From Tubiluchus corallicola (Eukaryota > Priapulida > Priapulimorpha > Priapulimorphida > Tubiluchidae): DNA of 64,000 bases. Location: NCBI GenBank assembly GCA_030141605.1, contig JAQGDQ010000278.1:62001-126000 (forward strand), written 5' to 3'. A model generated the notes under the pieces. That model did no database searches and was not told the origin of the DNA. It saw nothing but the letters and a program-made list of their open reading frames with translations. Both the position numbers and the translations under genes were made by a program. Position 1 is the stretch's first letter, and every line of letters starts with the position of its first letter. Below, piece after piece: positions 1 through 11,628 of this stretch.

Positions 1-107
1 TATATGAATTTTCTCACTCGCACAAACTGACTGGCCGCTGATTGTAGCCAAAAGAGAAAATGAACTTATTTGATTCGACAGAAGCATGGATGAATCAATT
101 TATGAAT

Positions 108-171
108 TAACGAACGAATATTTAAATGAATGAGCAAACGAATGAACGAATGAACGAACGAACGCATGAAA
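108..171. repeat. Imperfect GAAT/GAAC tetranucleotide tract
   Basis: Runs of GAAT and GAAC units with interruptions, in otherwise AT-rich DNA. The rest of 1-343 shows no gene or recognisable element. Confidence 0.7.
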
Positions 172-343
172 GAGTGAGTTTACGATTCAGTGATCAGGAT
201 TACTTGATAATGCACTTTTCAAAAAACCAAAATGCATTTATAAAATTACAAACCATAAGGTTAAACTTACTATAAATTCCATTTGAAATAATATTACTAA
301 AAAAGAAAGAGAAATAGAAAAAATCACACTGATTTGTGACATT

Positions 344-547
344 TTATGTACCATTAAAGCCAACAGTTGAGATTCCGCGTTTCATAGCTTGTGCAACGAA
401 CTGACAATACGCCCTGGCTTGACAGTCCTTGCAGGCTTCTTGTTTTCCTTGAAAGGTTCTTGGATAGCAGACTCGCTTCAACATCTCCACCGCGTTTTTG
501 CTAATTTGAGTAGAAACGAATGCAAACCCTCCAGAGCCATGAATCAT
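344..547 (-). CDS. Unrecognised Cys-rich open frame, possible terminal exon or remnant
   Basis: A 67-residue frame on the minus strand, in a patch visibly richer in G+C than its surroundings. The composition is protein-like rather than low-complexity: a Gly-rich start, then an amphipathic stretch, then four Cys spaced C-x12-C-x2-C-x5-C, ending in an ordinary stop. The ATG has A at -3. The frame can be extended nine codons upstream before a TAA stop, and I found no good splice acceptor in phase there, so it could be a short gene, a terminal exon with its acceptor missed, or part of a decayed mobile element. I do not recognise the family. Composition and Cys spacing are seen; coding status is inference. 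Confidence 0.2.
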   Translation of the reverse strand: MIHGSGGFAFVSTQISKNAVEMLKRVCYPRTFQGKQEACKDCQARAYCQFVAQAMKRGISTVGFNGT

Positions 548-1615
548 TTCAGCATTGCCTTGAAGCGCTTCATTTTACTGGCATTCAGAGCAGACCAAAT
601 AGACAGCGTCTAATTACATATCGCGAGATAATGCTTCTTGAAAACTATTCAAAGTTCTTGAATTGAAATTAATAACGTTAAAGATCTAACAGATCGTGTG
701 TTTACTCTTTGAGCTTTTTGAGTAAGAAGTGAAACCTAGAGACTTGTAGTTTCTGTGCTGCTTCGTGGAGTATATACAATAGAAAAGAAAGCATACTTAG
801 ATGTTGTAGATGAAGCTTTGCGACGCTTACCCAAAAAAGTATGAAAGAATATAAAAAACGATACAAGTAGCAATAATTTTTGATACCACCTGCTGCTGTA
901 GAACTGAAAATCGTGAAGATTATGATGGGAGTATTAAACAAATAACGGACATTATAAGATACAGATATTAATAACTCAAATAATTACTTTGTTCCTCTTT
1001 TTTCTTCAATTAGTTAATAATAAGTGTCCATTTTGTCCTTAACGTGCTGTAGTTGCTTTAACATCTCTTTAACCCGATGACTTTATATGTTAATTTTTAG
1101 TATACAGCATTTTCTAAATGTTTCAAAATAGATATGTTTAAACTATACTAATTTATCAAATGCACATTATGTGACTGCTTGAAAGGGACCGTGACTAATT
1201 TGAAAAAAAGTAAAGCAGTCAGGCTTAGCTAACAAGTTGATTAAAGGAAAACCCAAGACTCTCAGGAAGTTGAGCTTGCTTTAATATTTGAGAAAAATGT
1301 TAGAGCCTCGTGTAATTAGTAAAATCAATTTAAAATCGTTATCATTTCACACTTGGTAGCGCTCATTTTAAACGAAATGTGACGTAATCTGGTGTTCGTG
1401 CAGTACAGACATTCATCTGCAGCTGCAAAAAAGTTTGCTCAAGTACCTGGCGAGGTAAATGCTAGGTGGTTATACGCTCAGTGAAATAGAGGGGCACTCA
1501 AGAAAAAACAGCATTCTTTTGTAAAGCTGTTTCTGTAAAACCATGTAGGAACTTTCTAAACGCCACAGTCTAAAGACGTCTAATTCATAAAGTGAGAGAA
1601 AATAAAAATTCGTTA
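548..1615. other. AT-rich DNA without recognisable genes
   Basis: Only short open frames with low-complexity or hydrophobic translations. No repeat, RNA gene or splice-bounded exon was recognised. Confidence 0.5.
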
Positions 1616-1622
1616 TCGTATT

Positions 1623-2006
1623 AATAGTAATAGTAATAGTAATAGTAATAGTAATAGTAATAGTAATAGTAATAGTAATAGTAATAGTAATAGTAATAGT
1701 AATAGTAATAGTAATAGTAATAGTAATAGTAATAGTAATAGTAATAGTAATAGTAATAGTAATAGTAATAGTAATAGTAATAGTAATAGTAATAGTAATA
1801 GTAATAGTAATAGTAATAGTAATAGTAATAGTAATAGTAATAGTAATAGTAATAGTAATAGTAATAGTAATAGTAATAGTAATAGTAATAGTAATAGTAA
1901 TAGTAATAGTAACAGTAACAGTAACAGTAACAGTAACAGTAACAGTAACAGTAACAGTAACAGTAACAGTAACAGTAACTGTAACAGTAACAGTAACAGT
2001 AACAGT

Positions 2007-2092
<86 letters not shown>

Positions 2093-2222
2093 TAGCAATA
2101 GCAACAGCAACAGCAACAGCAACAGCAACTGCAACAGCAACAGCAATAACAAAAGAATTAGCAGTAGCAATAGCAATAGCAGTAGCAGTAGCAAAAGCAA
2201 TAGCAATAGCAATAATAATAGT
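1623..2222. repeat. Long hexanucleotide array with stepwise change of unit
   Basis: About 600 bp of 6-bp units. AATAGT occupies 1623-1910 (48 units), AACAGT 1911-2006 (16 units, one AACTGT variant), then AACAGC from 2007 to about 2156 with a few AATAGC units. The last 65 bp mixes AATAGC and AGTAGC. Successive blocks differ by one T-to-C change. On the minus strand every unit reads as two Leu-type codons, giving a 205-residue poly-Leu open frame that should not be called a gene. Confidence 0.97.
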
Positions 2223-3045
2223 ACCAGCAATAGTAAGAAGTATGTTAATTCATGGATAACGGTATTAGAAATGAAAATAATGATGATTTTGGCAATTAGA
2301 ACTTCATGATATTGATGATAGTATTGATCACAGATTAATGGCTACAGCGAGTGTGAGGGCTGATGGTAGTAATAACTATCAATCTGATAATGATTATGAA
2401 AGTGTGATATGCACGTGAAGTTAAGCAGCCAAGAGTGGAGATTGATTGGAGAACCAAGCGAGACTGGGCAAGTAGATCACAAGGAGATTTTGACCTAGGC
2501 TGCCTTATTATTGTCGCTGTGGAACCAAGAATACATCTGGTGCCTTTCGTGAAAATGTCGAGCAAAAGTGTTCTATTTTATTTTTTATCAAGCCGGAGAG
2601 ATCTTGTTGCATTTTGCCACTTTCCTCTTCTGCCAAAGGCATTTCTACGGCTTTTCTTGTTTATTTAAAACATTATGACACGTTTGCGCAATTGAACATC
2701 CTTGTACAGTCGGCAGAGTAGCTGTTTGGTTGCAGAAGTACTGTCAGCCCTCGCAACTAACTTGGTTTTTATAGATCTCTTCAGCACCAATCAAATAAAC
2801 GTGAAGGCAAGTAGTAATAGTTTACTGGAGCAGCGCTATAGGCGCACGATTGATTTGGTTATATTGGTACCACAGGTGCCCAAAAAGTGGAAAACACGCT
2901 AACGGCATTTCAATTTCCAAATAATGTTACTTGTACTTTATTTATTGCTTTATGAAACAAAAATAGAGTACAATATCGTGAGGAGTCAAAAGGAGTCACA
3001 TGACTCGTGTTTTATTGTTCAAATCCCATCTTAAAATACACTATT
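2223..3045. other. No recognised gene
   Basis: Short overlapping open frames occur on both strands near 2335-2900. None has a recognisable motif or splice context. The patch 2435-2545 is slightly more GC-rich and might be decayed coding sequence of a mobile element, but nothing diagnostic is visible. Confidence 0.4.
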
Positions 3046-3130
3046 ACTTACTTACTTACTCACTCACTCACTCACTCACTCACTCACTCACTCACTCACT
3101 CACTCACTCACTCACTCACTCACTCACTTA
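3046..3130. repeat. (ACTC)n microsatellite
   Basis: A perfect run of CACT units at about 3060-3126, flanked by ACTT units on both sides. Confidence 0.97.
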
Positions 3131-3829
3131 TGTCAAGAATTCAATTTTAAAGATTAGAAATTACGTGAACAAGTGTAAATCATAGAATCATATTATTTAC
3201 AATGCAATCAAATTATTTACGTATATAAGTATATAGAGGCGGTGTTCTAGGGAACAGTGGTCTTGTCCGATAAGTCCCTTTAAAAGATAGGTGTTTTGAT
3301 TGGTCCTTGATTTGACCTGTAACAATAAATTTATTCAAAATACGACCCATTCAAACTCATACAGCGTAATGTAACTAATTCCTAGTTTAAGCGAGTGCAC
3401 GAAACAATGATACAAGCACAGATGCCACGCTGCCACGCTGCAAGGCAAAAGGTTACCCGTCGATCAGTCTTAAGTACATTATTTTTGATATCCTGTAGAG
3501 CACATTTTATGCCGCAGAGAAAGATTACAGATCTCATTTATTAGAAGCTTTTAAACAAACGAACTTGGCTTTTGGCGTGACGCAGACATTTCGTCGATGA
3601 ATTCTCGTCACATCACCGCAAATCCCTCGGCTGTTTCGACTCCAAGTCGACGCCAGACGATTAGCCATGCCGTCTTTCCGTTCGCATCTCTTTACGAAAA
3701 TAAATCGCGCGCGCATACCGCATTTTAAACGTCCTCCTTATCTCATAAATCAACATCGGCAAATCGATAATATGTGACTTTTCCTAGTGTTTGGTTTACT
3801 TTGCCTAATCGTAGTAAGTATCCGGGAGT

Positions 3830-4180
3830 AAAATGTTACTTTGTAGCGAGGGAAATTGTCGGCAATTTTGCGCAGGATAGAGAGTGAATGTCGCTGCGGC
3901 AGTGTTAATGAAGTCATCTGCTGCTATTCAACTCTCTACGCAACTGATGAAATTACGCCACATCGAACGTGATCAAATTGAGATAGGAAAGCATTAGCTC
4001 TGTAAAGGCTAGCTCTGATCTGACTGTTGACGCCATTAGGAAATCAATATTATGCAGGATAACAGAGAAATAATAGGTTTAGACGAAGTCCGAGATGACG
4101 CAGGCAATTAAAAACCAATTTGCTGTAATCCGTCCAATAGAAATTGCGAAACGTTTAAGTGAGTGAGTAAGCTGAAACGC
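3830..4180. promoter_or_regulatory. Candidate conserved non-coding block
   Basis: Non-repetitive, compositionally balanced DNA without a long open frame. It holds several homeodomain-type cores (TTAATGA, GGCAATTAA) and CCAAT. This texture differs from the AT-rich drift and transposon debris elsewhere, but conservation cannot be judged from one sequence. The GC-enriched patch at 3560-3720 just upstream has a short minus-strand open frame with no recognised motif. Confidence 0.2.
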
Positions 4181-4453
4181 AAGCTGCCGTAAAGAAGACG
4201 ATCAAAACAAACCTGAAATTTTGCAAATACATGGTAGTTTAGTTAAAATCTTAGTTAAAAAGAGACGATTACCTAACGAGGCAAATGTCCTTGAAAATTA
4301 TATCACAATTTTAAATAATTTATGTCTGATTTTAGTAATAGGTTTATAGGTTTCCTGAAATTGAAGCTTTCATTTCTCTGTTGATGAATTACATCCAGGC
4401 TAACAAAACTTGTCAGTAAGATTTTGATTTACTTTTTAAATCTAGTACGTAAT

Positions 4454-4485
4454 CAAACAAACAAACAAACAAACAAACAAACAAA
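4454..4485. repeat. (CAAA)n microsatellite
   Basis: Eight uninterrupted CAAA units. Confidence 0.95.
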
Positions 4486-4589
4486 TTTGTAAATAAAAAC
4501 AGCTAGTAACTAAGAGATTTAAGTGTGTTTGATTTTTAAAATGACTTATGCGCACAAAACATGCAACTTACTTTCTTCTATAATCCTTT

Positions 4590-4860
4590 TTCCACCGCAC
4601 ACGCAATTGCAGAAGACTCGGCTGAAGATTGAAGCGTTAATTCTTGCAGTTTTCTCCTAATTATCTCTTCTTGTGCAATGAAGCGCAAGAGCGTTTAGGG
4701 TTTGGGAAGCCTAATTAGTCACGTTTAAATTTATAATAATTGCCATCCCGTTGTTCTTTCTTGATCAAGGCTGACTTATTAGCTTAGTTAAGCGGCTGTA
4801 ACTTTGTAGAAATTAGTCAGAATTGTTCTTGTGAAATCGACGGGTAGTGTTGTAGCAGAT
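4590..4860. promoter_or_regulatory. Candidate conserved non-coding block with homeodomain cores
   Basis: Contains CTAATTA near 4660, CCTAATTAGTCA near 4710 and several further TTAATT/TTAGC-type cores. It is non-repetitive and has no open frame. Enhancer function is inference from texture and motif density only. Confidence 0.2.
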
Positions 4861-6059
4861 TAACAGGTAGTATTAATTAAAATACACAGAAGTGCTTATT
4901 TTAACCGTTGAAAGAAACAGCAGAGATAACATAAGTCAACGCACTAAAAGACTTTAAAAGACACAAACAAAGCTGATGAATATAAATGTCTTAAATTAAA
5001 TCTGATTAAATCATAGGACATAGCGTCAGCTGACAAATGTGAATCTAATCTTCATTTTCACCATCATTTCATTCACTTGTCATTGTCATTACCCTTACTA
5101 TAACCTTGTTATTTCATTCTTTTCGCTTATTTTAGTTCACACCTACTTCTTTTCATTTTGTTTTCTGCTCAGGCCTGTAGAAGTCAATCTCTTCTTAACT
5201 TGTGCGGATATCTCAACATGTGGTGAAACTGTAACTTTTGTTCTGTTTTGTATTAGTAAAATCTTGACTGTAATGTATGCAACAATGTATTGTTCATGGT
5301 ATTTAGGAATAAAAACCAAGTGGCTGATACATCATAAAATTCGTTTTTAACGACTTTAGGCAGCACCATCGAATTATGAATTAAACACTATTCATATTAT
5401 TCGTTGTCTTAATTTTGGTTGCGATCCTGCGTAGAGTAAGGTATGGCGCACTATCACTAAGACAAGTCACCATGCTGTCATTAATTGACTGGTCAGTGGA
5501 CATTGATTATTACCCATGAACGCACATGGTGACTTCGTCTTCTTGTTTTGTTTTTGTTCTTTTTTGGCTAACTAACTCTTAGCTAACTTTATCAATTGTA
5601 TTAACTTAGTTTTTACAGTACTACCATTAGTACGCACTTTTGAGTCGTTGTTGGCCTTTGATTCAAAGAAATTATTTAATTTGCTATCCGATGTAATTTA
5701 TCCTTTCACTCTAAATGTAACTTTGAGAAACAGCTATCTTAATTTGGTAAAAAATACCCCATGGCGTTCATAAGAAAACACTCATACGTCGCTTCGTGAA
5801 TGACGCAATTAATTTAACAAATTACTTCAAAATAACTTTTGTTTCAAAGCCACAGCTGTTGATGGTGAAGTCCATTTGTTTTATTATCCCATGTAGAAAA
5901 GGTAAAGCAAGCGTGCTAATAAATTTACATCATTAAGTAAATTTTGTCTGTCAAAGATGCGTCCGCATACATGAACACTATGTTTTATCGCTATTCCACT
6001 TCTTATTGCACGAAACTTGTTTCTTGGTCTGTTTAACCGTTTTTGTACTTTTTACAATT

Positions 6060-6330
6060 ATAACCGGTTGCTGGTCCTGTTTCATTTTCTGTTGTAATTG
6101 TATAGATTTCTCTTGTTACAGCTGTTATCATGAAATCTGCTGTTGATGTCGTTGTTGCTGTAATTACGCAGATTTCTGTTCGTACTGCTGTTGCTGGGAG
6201 TTGTGTTGTTGCTACTGATGCTGTTGCATTGGCTTTTGTTGTTATTGTTGCTGATGTGACTTCTGCTACTGTTGTTGTTGTTATGGCTATTAATGTTTCT
6301 ACTACTGTAACTTTCTTGTTGCTGTTTGAT
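6060..6330. repeat. Imperfect GTT/GCT trinucleotide region
   Basis: Degenerate tract of GTT, GCT and ACT triplets. Open frames through it on both strands are low-complexity (Val/Ala/Thr or Asn/Ser) and are byproducts of the repeat. GC content rises in the flank to about 6560. Confidence 0.8.
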
Positions 6331-8859
6331 AGTAACCTCAGCTGCAACAGTTGTCGGCGGCGTCGACATCATCAAAATCATTATGATCCTTGCCTCCATC
6401 CCTATCGCCTCATTCGCCGCTGCCACTGCCTTCTGTCTTTGCAGTTGGTGTTGCCATTGCTGCTTTTGCTAGTTCTACCACTGCTAACGTTACACAGCTT
6501 CCCGGCGTGCAAACCCTTTCCTTTTCAACTGTTTAACGCCGCGATGTCCGCCTATGACGCGAGGAAGAATCCTCTCAGCACATTTGAAATTCTCTTGTTG
6601 AAAAGGACAATCATGACAATTCTCTGGACAGCGAACAGCCTGATTACGTTAGCTGCAAATACACTTTAAATCAAGTGCAAAATGTCAGTTCTGTGGCACT
6701 TGTGACACTTATGATCCCCTAATAAGCCCCTGAAAAACATTTCCTCAGTGTCTATACATTTCAACAAGTTTAGAGTTACTATCGAGAAAGAGTAGAATTT
6801 CGGCAAAAATTTGACATTGCAATTCCTACAATTAAATGTTTAGGTCTGAAAAAATATTACTTATTTTATTTTATTGCGTAATCCATTGATAAAATTGTAC
6901 AATTATCTACATATAAAATGAATACCTACATATCTAAGCTAAAATAATAAAAATAAACACAAATAACATGCACGAAATATACAAGATAGAGGTAAAAACT
7001 GGAGAAAAAGATAAAATGGAAAACAAAAAGCTAGAAGCTACTTACAAATTAATTACAACTATACTTACAAGCTACTTATAATTATACATTACAAATGTAA
7101 GCAAAATTAATGCTATGGTTTGTTAATTCATAATTATGTTTTCAAAAAATAAGTTAACTAAGGAGCCTGTATGATGTTAGAAATTAGTCTTGAACTGTTT
7201 TTAAAACTTTATTAATGGTTCTTTGTTAATGACCATGCACTGCAGCGAAAGCACTGCCAGGACCCAAACCACGATTAGCGTAAAAAAATATGGCATTCAA
7301 ATGAGCATACATGTGCAAATGTGCTTTATAGTGAATGCACTAGGGTAATTAATTATTGCATTAATTACTAGGATATATGTGCGGGTATATTCTCATTGGT
7401 TGATGAAAATTTTAGAAACCTACCAAACAAAAAACTACCAAATACTATGGTATTCACTAGAAAAGTTAATTTACCAAAAAAACTACTTTCTTAAAAATAT
7501 AATTAGCAGTGCTGTAATTTTTCACTATTCGAACTTGCAAGTTTGTTTGAAACTCATGATTCTAGATTGAGTACGTGGCACAAGCTGACCAACTATCTTC
7601 TAGTTCCACTAGAAAATATTTAAAAAACTTTCATGTTGACTGGGCTTCTTCACAAATTTTAAGGCGAAAAGCGAGTGAAAGGAAACTGTAGACTCGTTAA
7701 CTGAGACTTTCAGACTTAAGCAGGACTGAGAATTCACCTCCTAATGTGACCCACTTGGATTCACTAATGTGAATAACGTCAGAGATTTGAAGCTTTGAAT
7801 GCGCGCTCATATATGTGAGAATAGCTATTTGAAATCTTTATATCACAGCGATTAGTAAAACACAACATATCTACCAAAACGCTTAACTAGTTCTGTGTGC
7901 TATTGCAGGAATAAGGAAAATTTGTCATCTTACAAGTATATTTTCTTTTTAATCTGCAAGCAGCAGATTTGAAGAAAACTTGCACACTTATCTGTTAGGC
8001 ATCGAATTTTAGATATGATAACATGACAACAATATATAATTCTAGAACTGTAGTACCAAAAGTCTTGGGGTATGTCCTCAGGCAATGGTGTGGTTAAAAA
8101 GCTAGAATGCTTTGAGAATCAGAGATAGGAGTCAATTTGTGAAATTAGGGCTCAATCATATGAGTAAACCGCATCGACTAGGCATAGTCAAGTAATAATT
8201 AGCCACTAATAACGTGCACACAGGTCAGTCACAGTTGTGCACAGTAATCTACAGTATTTGACATGACTAATCCGTGCTGGTCCAGGTGTAGTCAAGTGAT
8301 AAACGCGGCCATGCTCGCGGATTTGGATTTTAATTCATTCAGTCTTGTTATTGTAAGTGAATCTTTAACTGTATAACAGTTTACGTGGTTAATTAAGCAG
8401 ATCATAATTACTTGTCATTTTATATCAAGATGTTGACGTTTGCATTTGGATTATTAAAATTTTAAACCAAGCGGGTGATTGACTGCGTGTTGATACATTT
8501 AGAGTAGACCACCACTCCTGATTTGCCCCGGAGTCATCTGAAATTCAGCTATAGTTCCGTGATTCGGTCGGACTTTTTAAAAATTCTGAAATCTTCTGAT
8601 TTCGATCATCGCATTGAACTTGAAAATCAAACTAAACCCTCACTATACTATCTGCTTTTACAATTTAAAATCTTACTCACATTACGAATGTTCGATTTAT
8701 TTTATTATAAACTTACTGGTTTCTTATTTTTTATGACTTCGATCACTTCTTTGTTAGCGGTATTAAATTTTATGACCCGCCATTTTTCGTTGCGTGAGAC
8801 AAATGACGTAATGAGTGCAGTCTCGAAGTCACCAAGGATCGGTAAACATCGGTAACCAA
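6331..8859. other. Long region without recognised genes
   Basis: No splice-bounded exon or RNA gene recognised. The segment 6850-7080 (runs of TTTTA followed by Ala/Lys-codon-rich AT DNA) resembles the reversed 3' end of a LINE but has no coding remnant. From 8520 to 8850 an open frame of 110 codons runs through AT-rich DNA, with no motif. Confidence 0.4.
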
Positions 8860-8880
8860 AGACGTACTACGTCCTGTACG

Positions 8881-8890
8881 GACGTACGTC
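8881..8890. promoter_or_regulatory. GACGTACGTC palindrome, CRE-like
   Basis: A 10-bp perfect palindrome with CRE/ATF-type TACGTCA at its right side, preceded by related TACGTCC and GGACG repeats from 8860. It lies 34 bp upstream of the ATG of the candidate first exon at 8924. Confidence 0.3.
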
Positions 8891-8923
8891 ATCCTCGCTC
8901 ACTCACGCCAAAGACGCGAAAAC

Positions 8924-8978
8924 ATGGTTATCTTTACGGCAAGGCACGCGCTCGAAATTCGCCAGAAAAAGGTAAAAG
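8924..8978 (+). CDS. Candidate first coding exon (18 codons, then strong donor)
   Basis: ATG in a good context (A at -3, G at +4) opens 18 codons starting M-V-I-F-T-A-R-H and ending in a basic QKKVK stretch. It is then cut by a consensus donor, G|GTAAGTTA, leaving phase 1. An alternative weaker donor lies 7 bp upstream. The 60 bp before the ATG are CpG-rich and CRE-like, unlike the AT-rich flanks. No downstream exon was identified, and the EF-hand exon at 25849 starts in phase 0, so it cannot be the direct partner. The ATG, donor and composition are seen; a gene start is inference. Confidence 0.25.
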
Positions 8979-9632
8979 GTAAGTTATTTAATTTATAAGT
9001 CTATTTTTGTTTAATAATAACTATTAATTCTTTGTTTAATCATAATAATGCATTAAAAAAACTTCAATATCTGCTGGGGTTATATAGGGCTTTAAGTAAA
9101 AATTACCAAAATACATTTTGCATCAATTGCATGCTACTGAAACTTATTATAAGGTTAGCTAAAAACGCCTCCAAAAACCCTGAAAAAACTGAAAATGTAT
9201 TGAGTTGGGAATAAATTCAAAAATTGACATACTGCTTGCACTTTTGTAAATTTTAAACTTTCAGGGTTGTCCTAGAGTCTAAAATCAAGAAATTTGTACA
9301 ACTTTGCTGCTTAAATTTCTTGATTCTTAGCAGTACTAATGCTAGATATCCTGCGTGCATTGTTTCAAAGCTACTCATTCACAACTTGGGTGTCACTCTA
9401 GTGTCGTAAATCAAGGGAAAATTGTCTCCTGCGCCATAAATCAAAGAAATTTTTAATTTTAGCTTGTAAGCAGTGGGCAGGTGATAGGCTTTTGCAAACC
9501 GCAGTGCTACTAATATCAAATACTAAATCAGAAATCAGACTAATTATTAATCGCACGTGTTTACATTATTTATCTTGTGTGCTTTATTCTCAAATGATGT
9601 GTTCGGACTTGTTTAATTACTGCTATTATTAA

Positions 9633-10775
9633 AGTGGCGTTTATGTAGCATCCGGAATACGTTATGCGTTATCCACCTGCGGGATGGGTGCATATAAAAA
9701 TAGCGTACACGCAGGTCTGATAAGGGGTGCATCGAAAATAATATAAACCGATTTTATCTATTCCGCACCCCATAACGCTTAACGCAGACGATCTCAGTTC
9801 TAAGCTGGTGCATTTGGGTCTTGGCTATGAGAGTATTAATCTCAGTATAAATCATTTATTTTATGCCGATGACATGGTACTCCTTACACCTTATGGTGCT
9901 GCTCTGCAATTACTAATCGACTGCTGTGCGAATTTTGCTAATTCTCATGGATGTCATATGTGGTACAACCAAGGCCAACTGCATACTTATAAATGATAAA
10001 TTCTGCAAACCCTGCATTTGGCCCATATTTTGGCCTAATGATTCTCCTCTTAAATATTGCAATTCTTATAACTATTTGGGTTATGTATTCACTAGTGATT
10101 TACGTGATGATAAGGCCATGAAAGCGTAGTCAAGACGTCTTTATGCAAGGGCAAATACTTTATCAGTTAACTTCTCTAAATGTTGTGTAAATACGAAAAT
10201 AATGATGTTCAAATCGTATTCGTGCCAATTTTAAGCATGTGCCCTAATGGTGAAATTTTTCAAATAAAACTACACTTTCTTAAAGGTGGCTCGCAATAAT
10301 GCATTTCGTAAGCTCTTCGGCATTTTGGGAAGATGCAGCATAAGTGAAAATTTTGTACATTTTAGTATTCCCAGCTATAACGGGATCCTTTATATATGGG
10401 CTGGCAGAAATACCTAATAATATAATTGATAAATTGTAACTTTACTCTGCATATCACAATACAGTTATATGGACGAACTGGTACAAACAATGCTTTGCAT
10501 TATGAAATTAACATCCTTTACCATTTTAAAGGTGACTTTTATTGGATTTTGTGCCTCTGTATATTGTATTTTAGTGGCCTGTCTTGTGTATTTATGTTTT
10601 GTGTTTGGGTGTGTATGTATGTATTTATGTAAATATTTCATTAGTTTCTGTCATTCATAATTTCAGGATATAGCTGAGTGTTTTTTTAATTTTTATACAA
10701 GGCTATGTACTTTTAAATGTATGAAACAAATTTAAAATAAAAAATACGCATTCCGGATGCTACATAAACGCCACT
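9633..10775. mobile_element. TAA-flanked MITE (PIF/Harbinger-like) split by a LINE
   Basis: The left end begins AGTGGCGTTTATGTAGCATC and the right end is its reverse complement; the first 26 bp are identical. Both ends are flanked by TAA (9630-9632 and 10776-10778), the 3-bp duplication typical of PIF/Harbinger elements. When the LINE at 9787-10745 is removed the inverted repeats extend further: CGTTA-T-GCGTTAT on the left pairs with CGTTA-A-GCGTTAT on the right. The original element was therefore about 180 bp with long inverted repeats and no coding capacity. Confidence 0.85.
9787..10745 (+). pseudogene. 5'-truncated non-LTR retrotransposon, reverse transcriptase remnant
   Basis: Starts inside the reverse transcriptase palm domain. 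The first frame gives DDLSSKL, then LFYADDMVLL, the catalytic YADD box, then an alpha-helical stretch. After a frameshift near 9990 a second frame gives LKYCNSYNYLGYVFTSD, the typical strand following the palm. After a stop at 10127 the same frame continues RRLYARANTLS, and later VARNNAFRKLFGI, found in the thumb region of CR1-like LINEs. From about 10440 there is 3' untranslated DNA ending in an A-rich tail. ACGCA flanks both ends (9782-9786, 10746-10750) as target-site duplication. Inactive: truncated, frameshifted, stop-containing. Confidence 0.85.
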
Positions 10776-11264
10776 TAATACTGCTTTGAGATAGTACTTG
10801 TGTGACTGAAATAAATGATATCAACCATAAATTCTAAATTCTACAAACTTTGAAACAGTTTGGGGCGAAAAGTGATAAAAAATTTAGCTTCCAATTTCGA
10901 CATCAGCTATTGACTGGTAACCACAGTTTTGAACGATGGAATATTTCTTAATTTGCAAAATCTGCAAACCCTGTGTTAATAGACATCCTATAATCATTGT
11001 TGTTATCATACATTTAATTTGCCACATTTTGTTTAAATATAGGTTAAGATCTTATAAAAAATTTTCTCTTTTTCCTGCTGCTTCAGAAGTGGAAGGCGCT
11101 GTTTGACAAGGTATGTAAATCGCTTCACACAAAGTAATGCAATTTTGTTTCAGAATTTGGCCCAAGATATCCCGAGCAAGAGTAAATGTTACTACTGCAT
11201 GTTATTCAGATACCGCAATACAGCTGCAATTTTTGAAGGAGCCCATAGAAAAACCTCTCGAAGT

Positions 11265-11628
11265 CAGGGCCGGATTATGACCTTTTGGACCCCCTGAGGC
11301 TAATGAAATTATGGGCCGCTCGGACGGAGCCACCCTCTAACACAGCCGCACCGGTCGTGAATATTTTTTACTCGTGATATATTTTAACTACACTTATATA
11401 GCTTGAAGTAAATTTACTGCAATTACAAAGGCGATATTTTTTATGAATAAAAATATTCATTAAGAAATACCACTATTTTATTATTTACTGCACCCAAATT
11501 AGTACATATTTCACAACACACCCGTAGTGAAGAAACGATTTTTTTACCAAATGTTACAAAGCTCGCGGGCCCCCACTCTGGGGCCCTAGGCTACAGCCTA
11601 TACTAGCCTATAGGATAATCCAGCCCTG
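11265..11628. mobile_element. hAT-like MITE, about 364 bp
   Basis: Begins CAGGGCCGGATTAT and ends ATAATCCAGCCCTG, an imperfect terminal inverted repeat of 14 bp with one mismatch. The CAGGG start is typical of hAT elements. No convincing 8-bp target duplication is seen (ctcgaagt versus atagcggt). The interior has no coding potential. A second partial copy lies at about 14322-14491, which confirms that this is a mobile repeat. Confidence 0.75.

Noticed and set aside
1613-2230. 205-residue poly-Leu open frame on the minus strand
   Set aside because: It is the translation of a hexanucleotide array, with no splice or promoter context.
6082-6669. Frames of 114-179 codons on both strands
   Set aside because: Low-complexity Asn/Ser/Thr or Val/Ala/Leu content from an imperfect GTT repeat.
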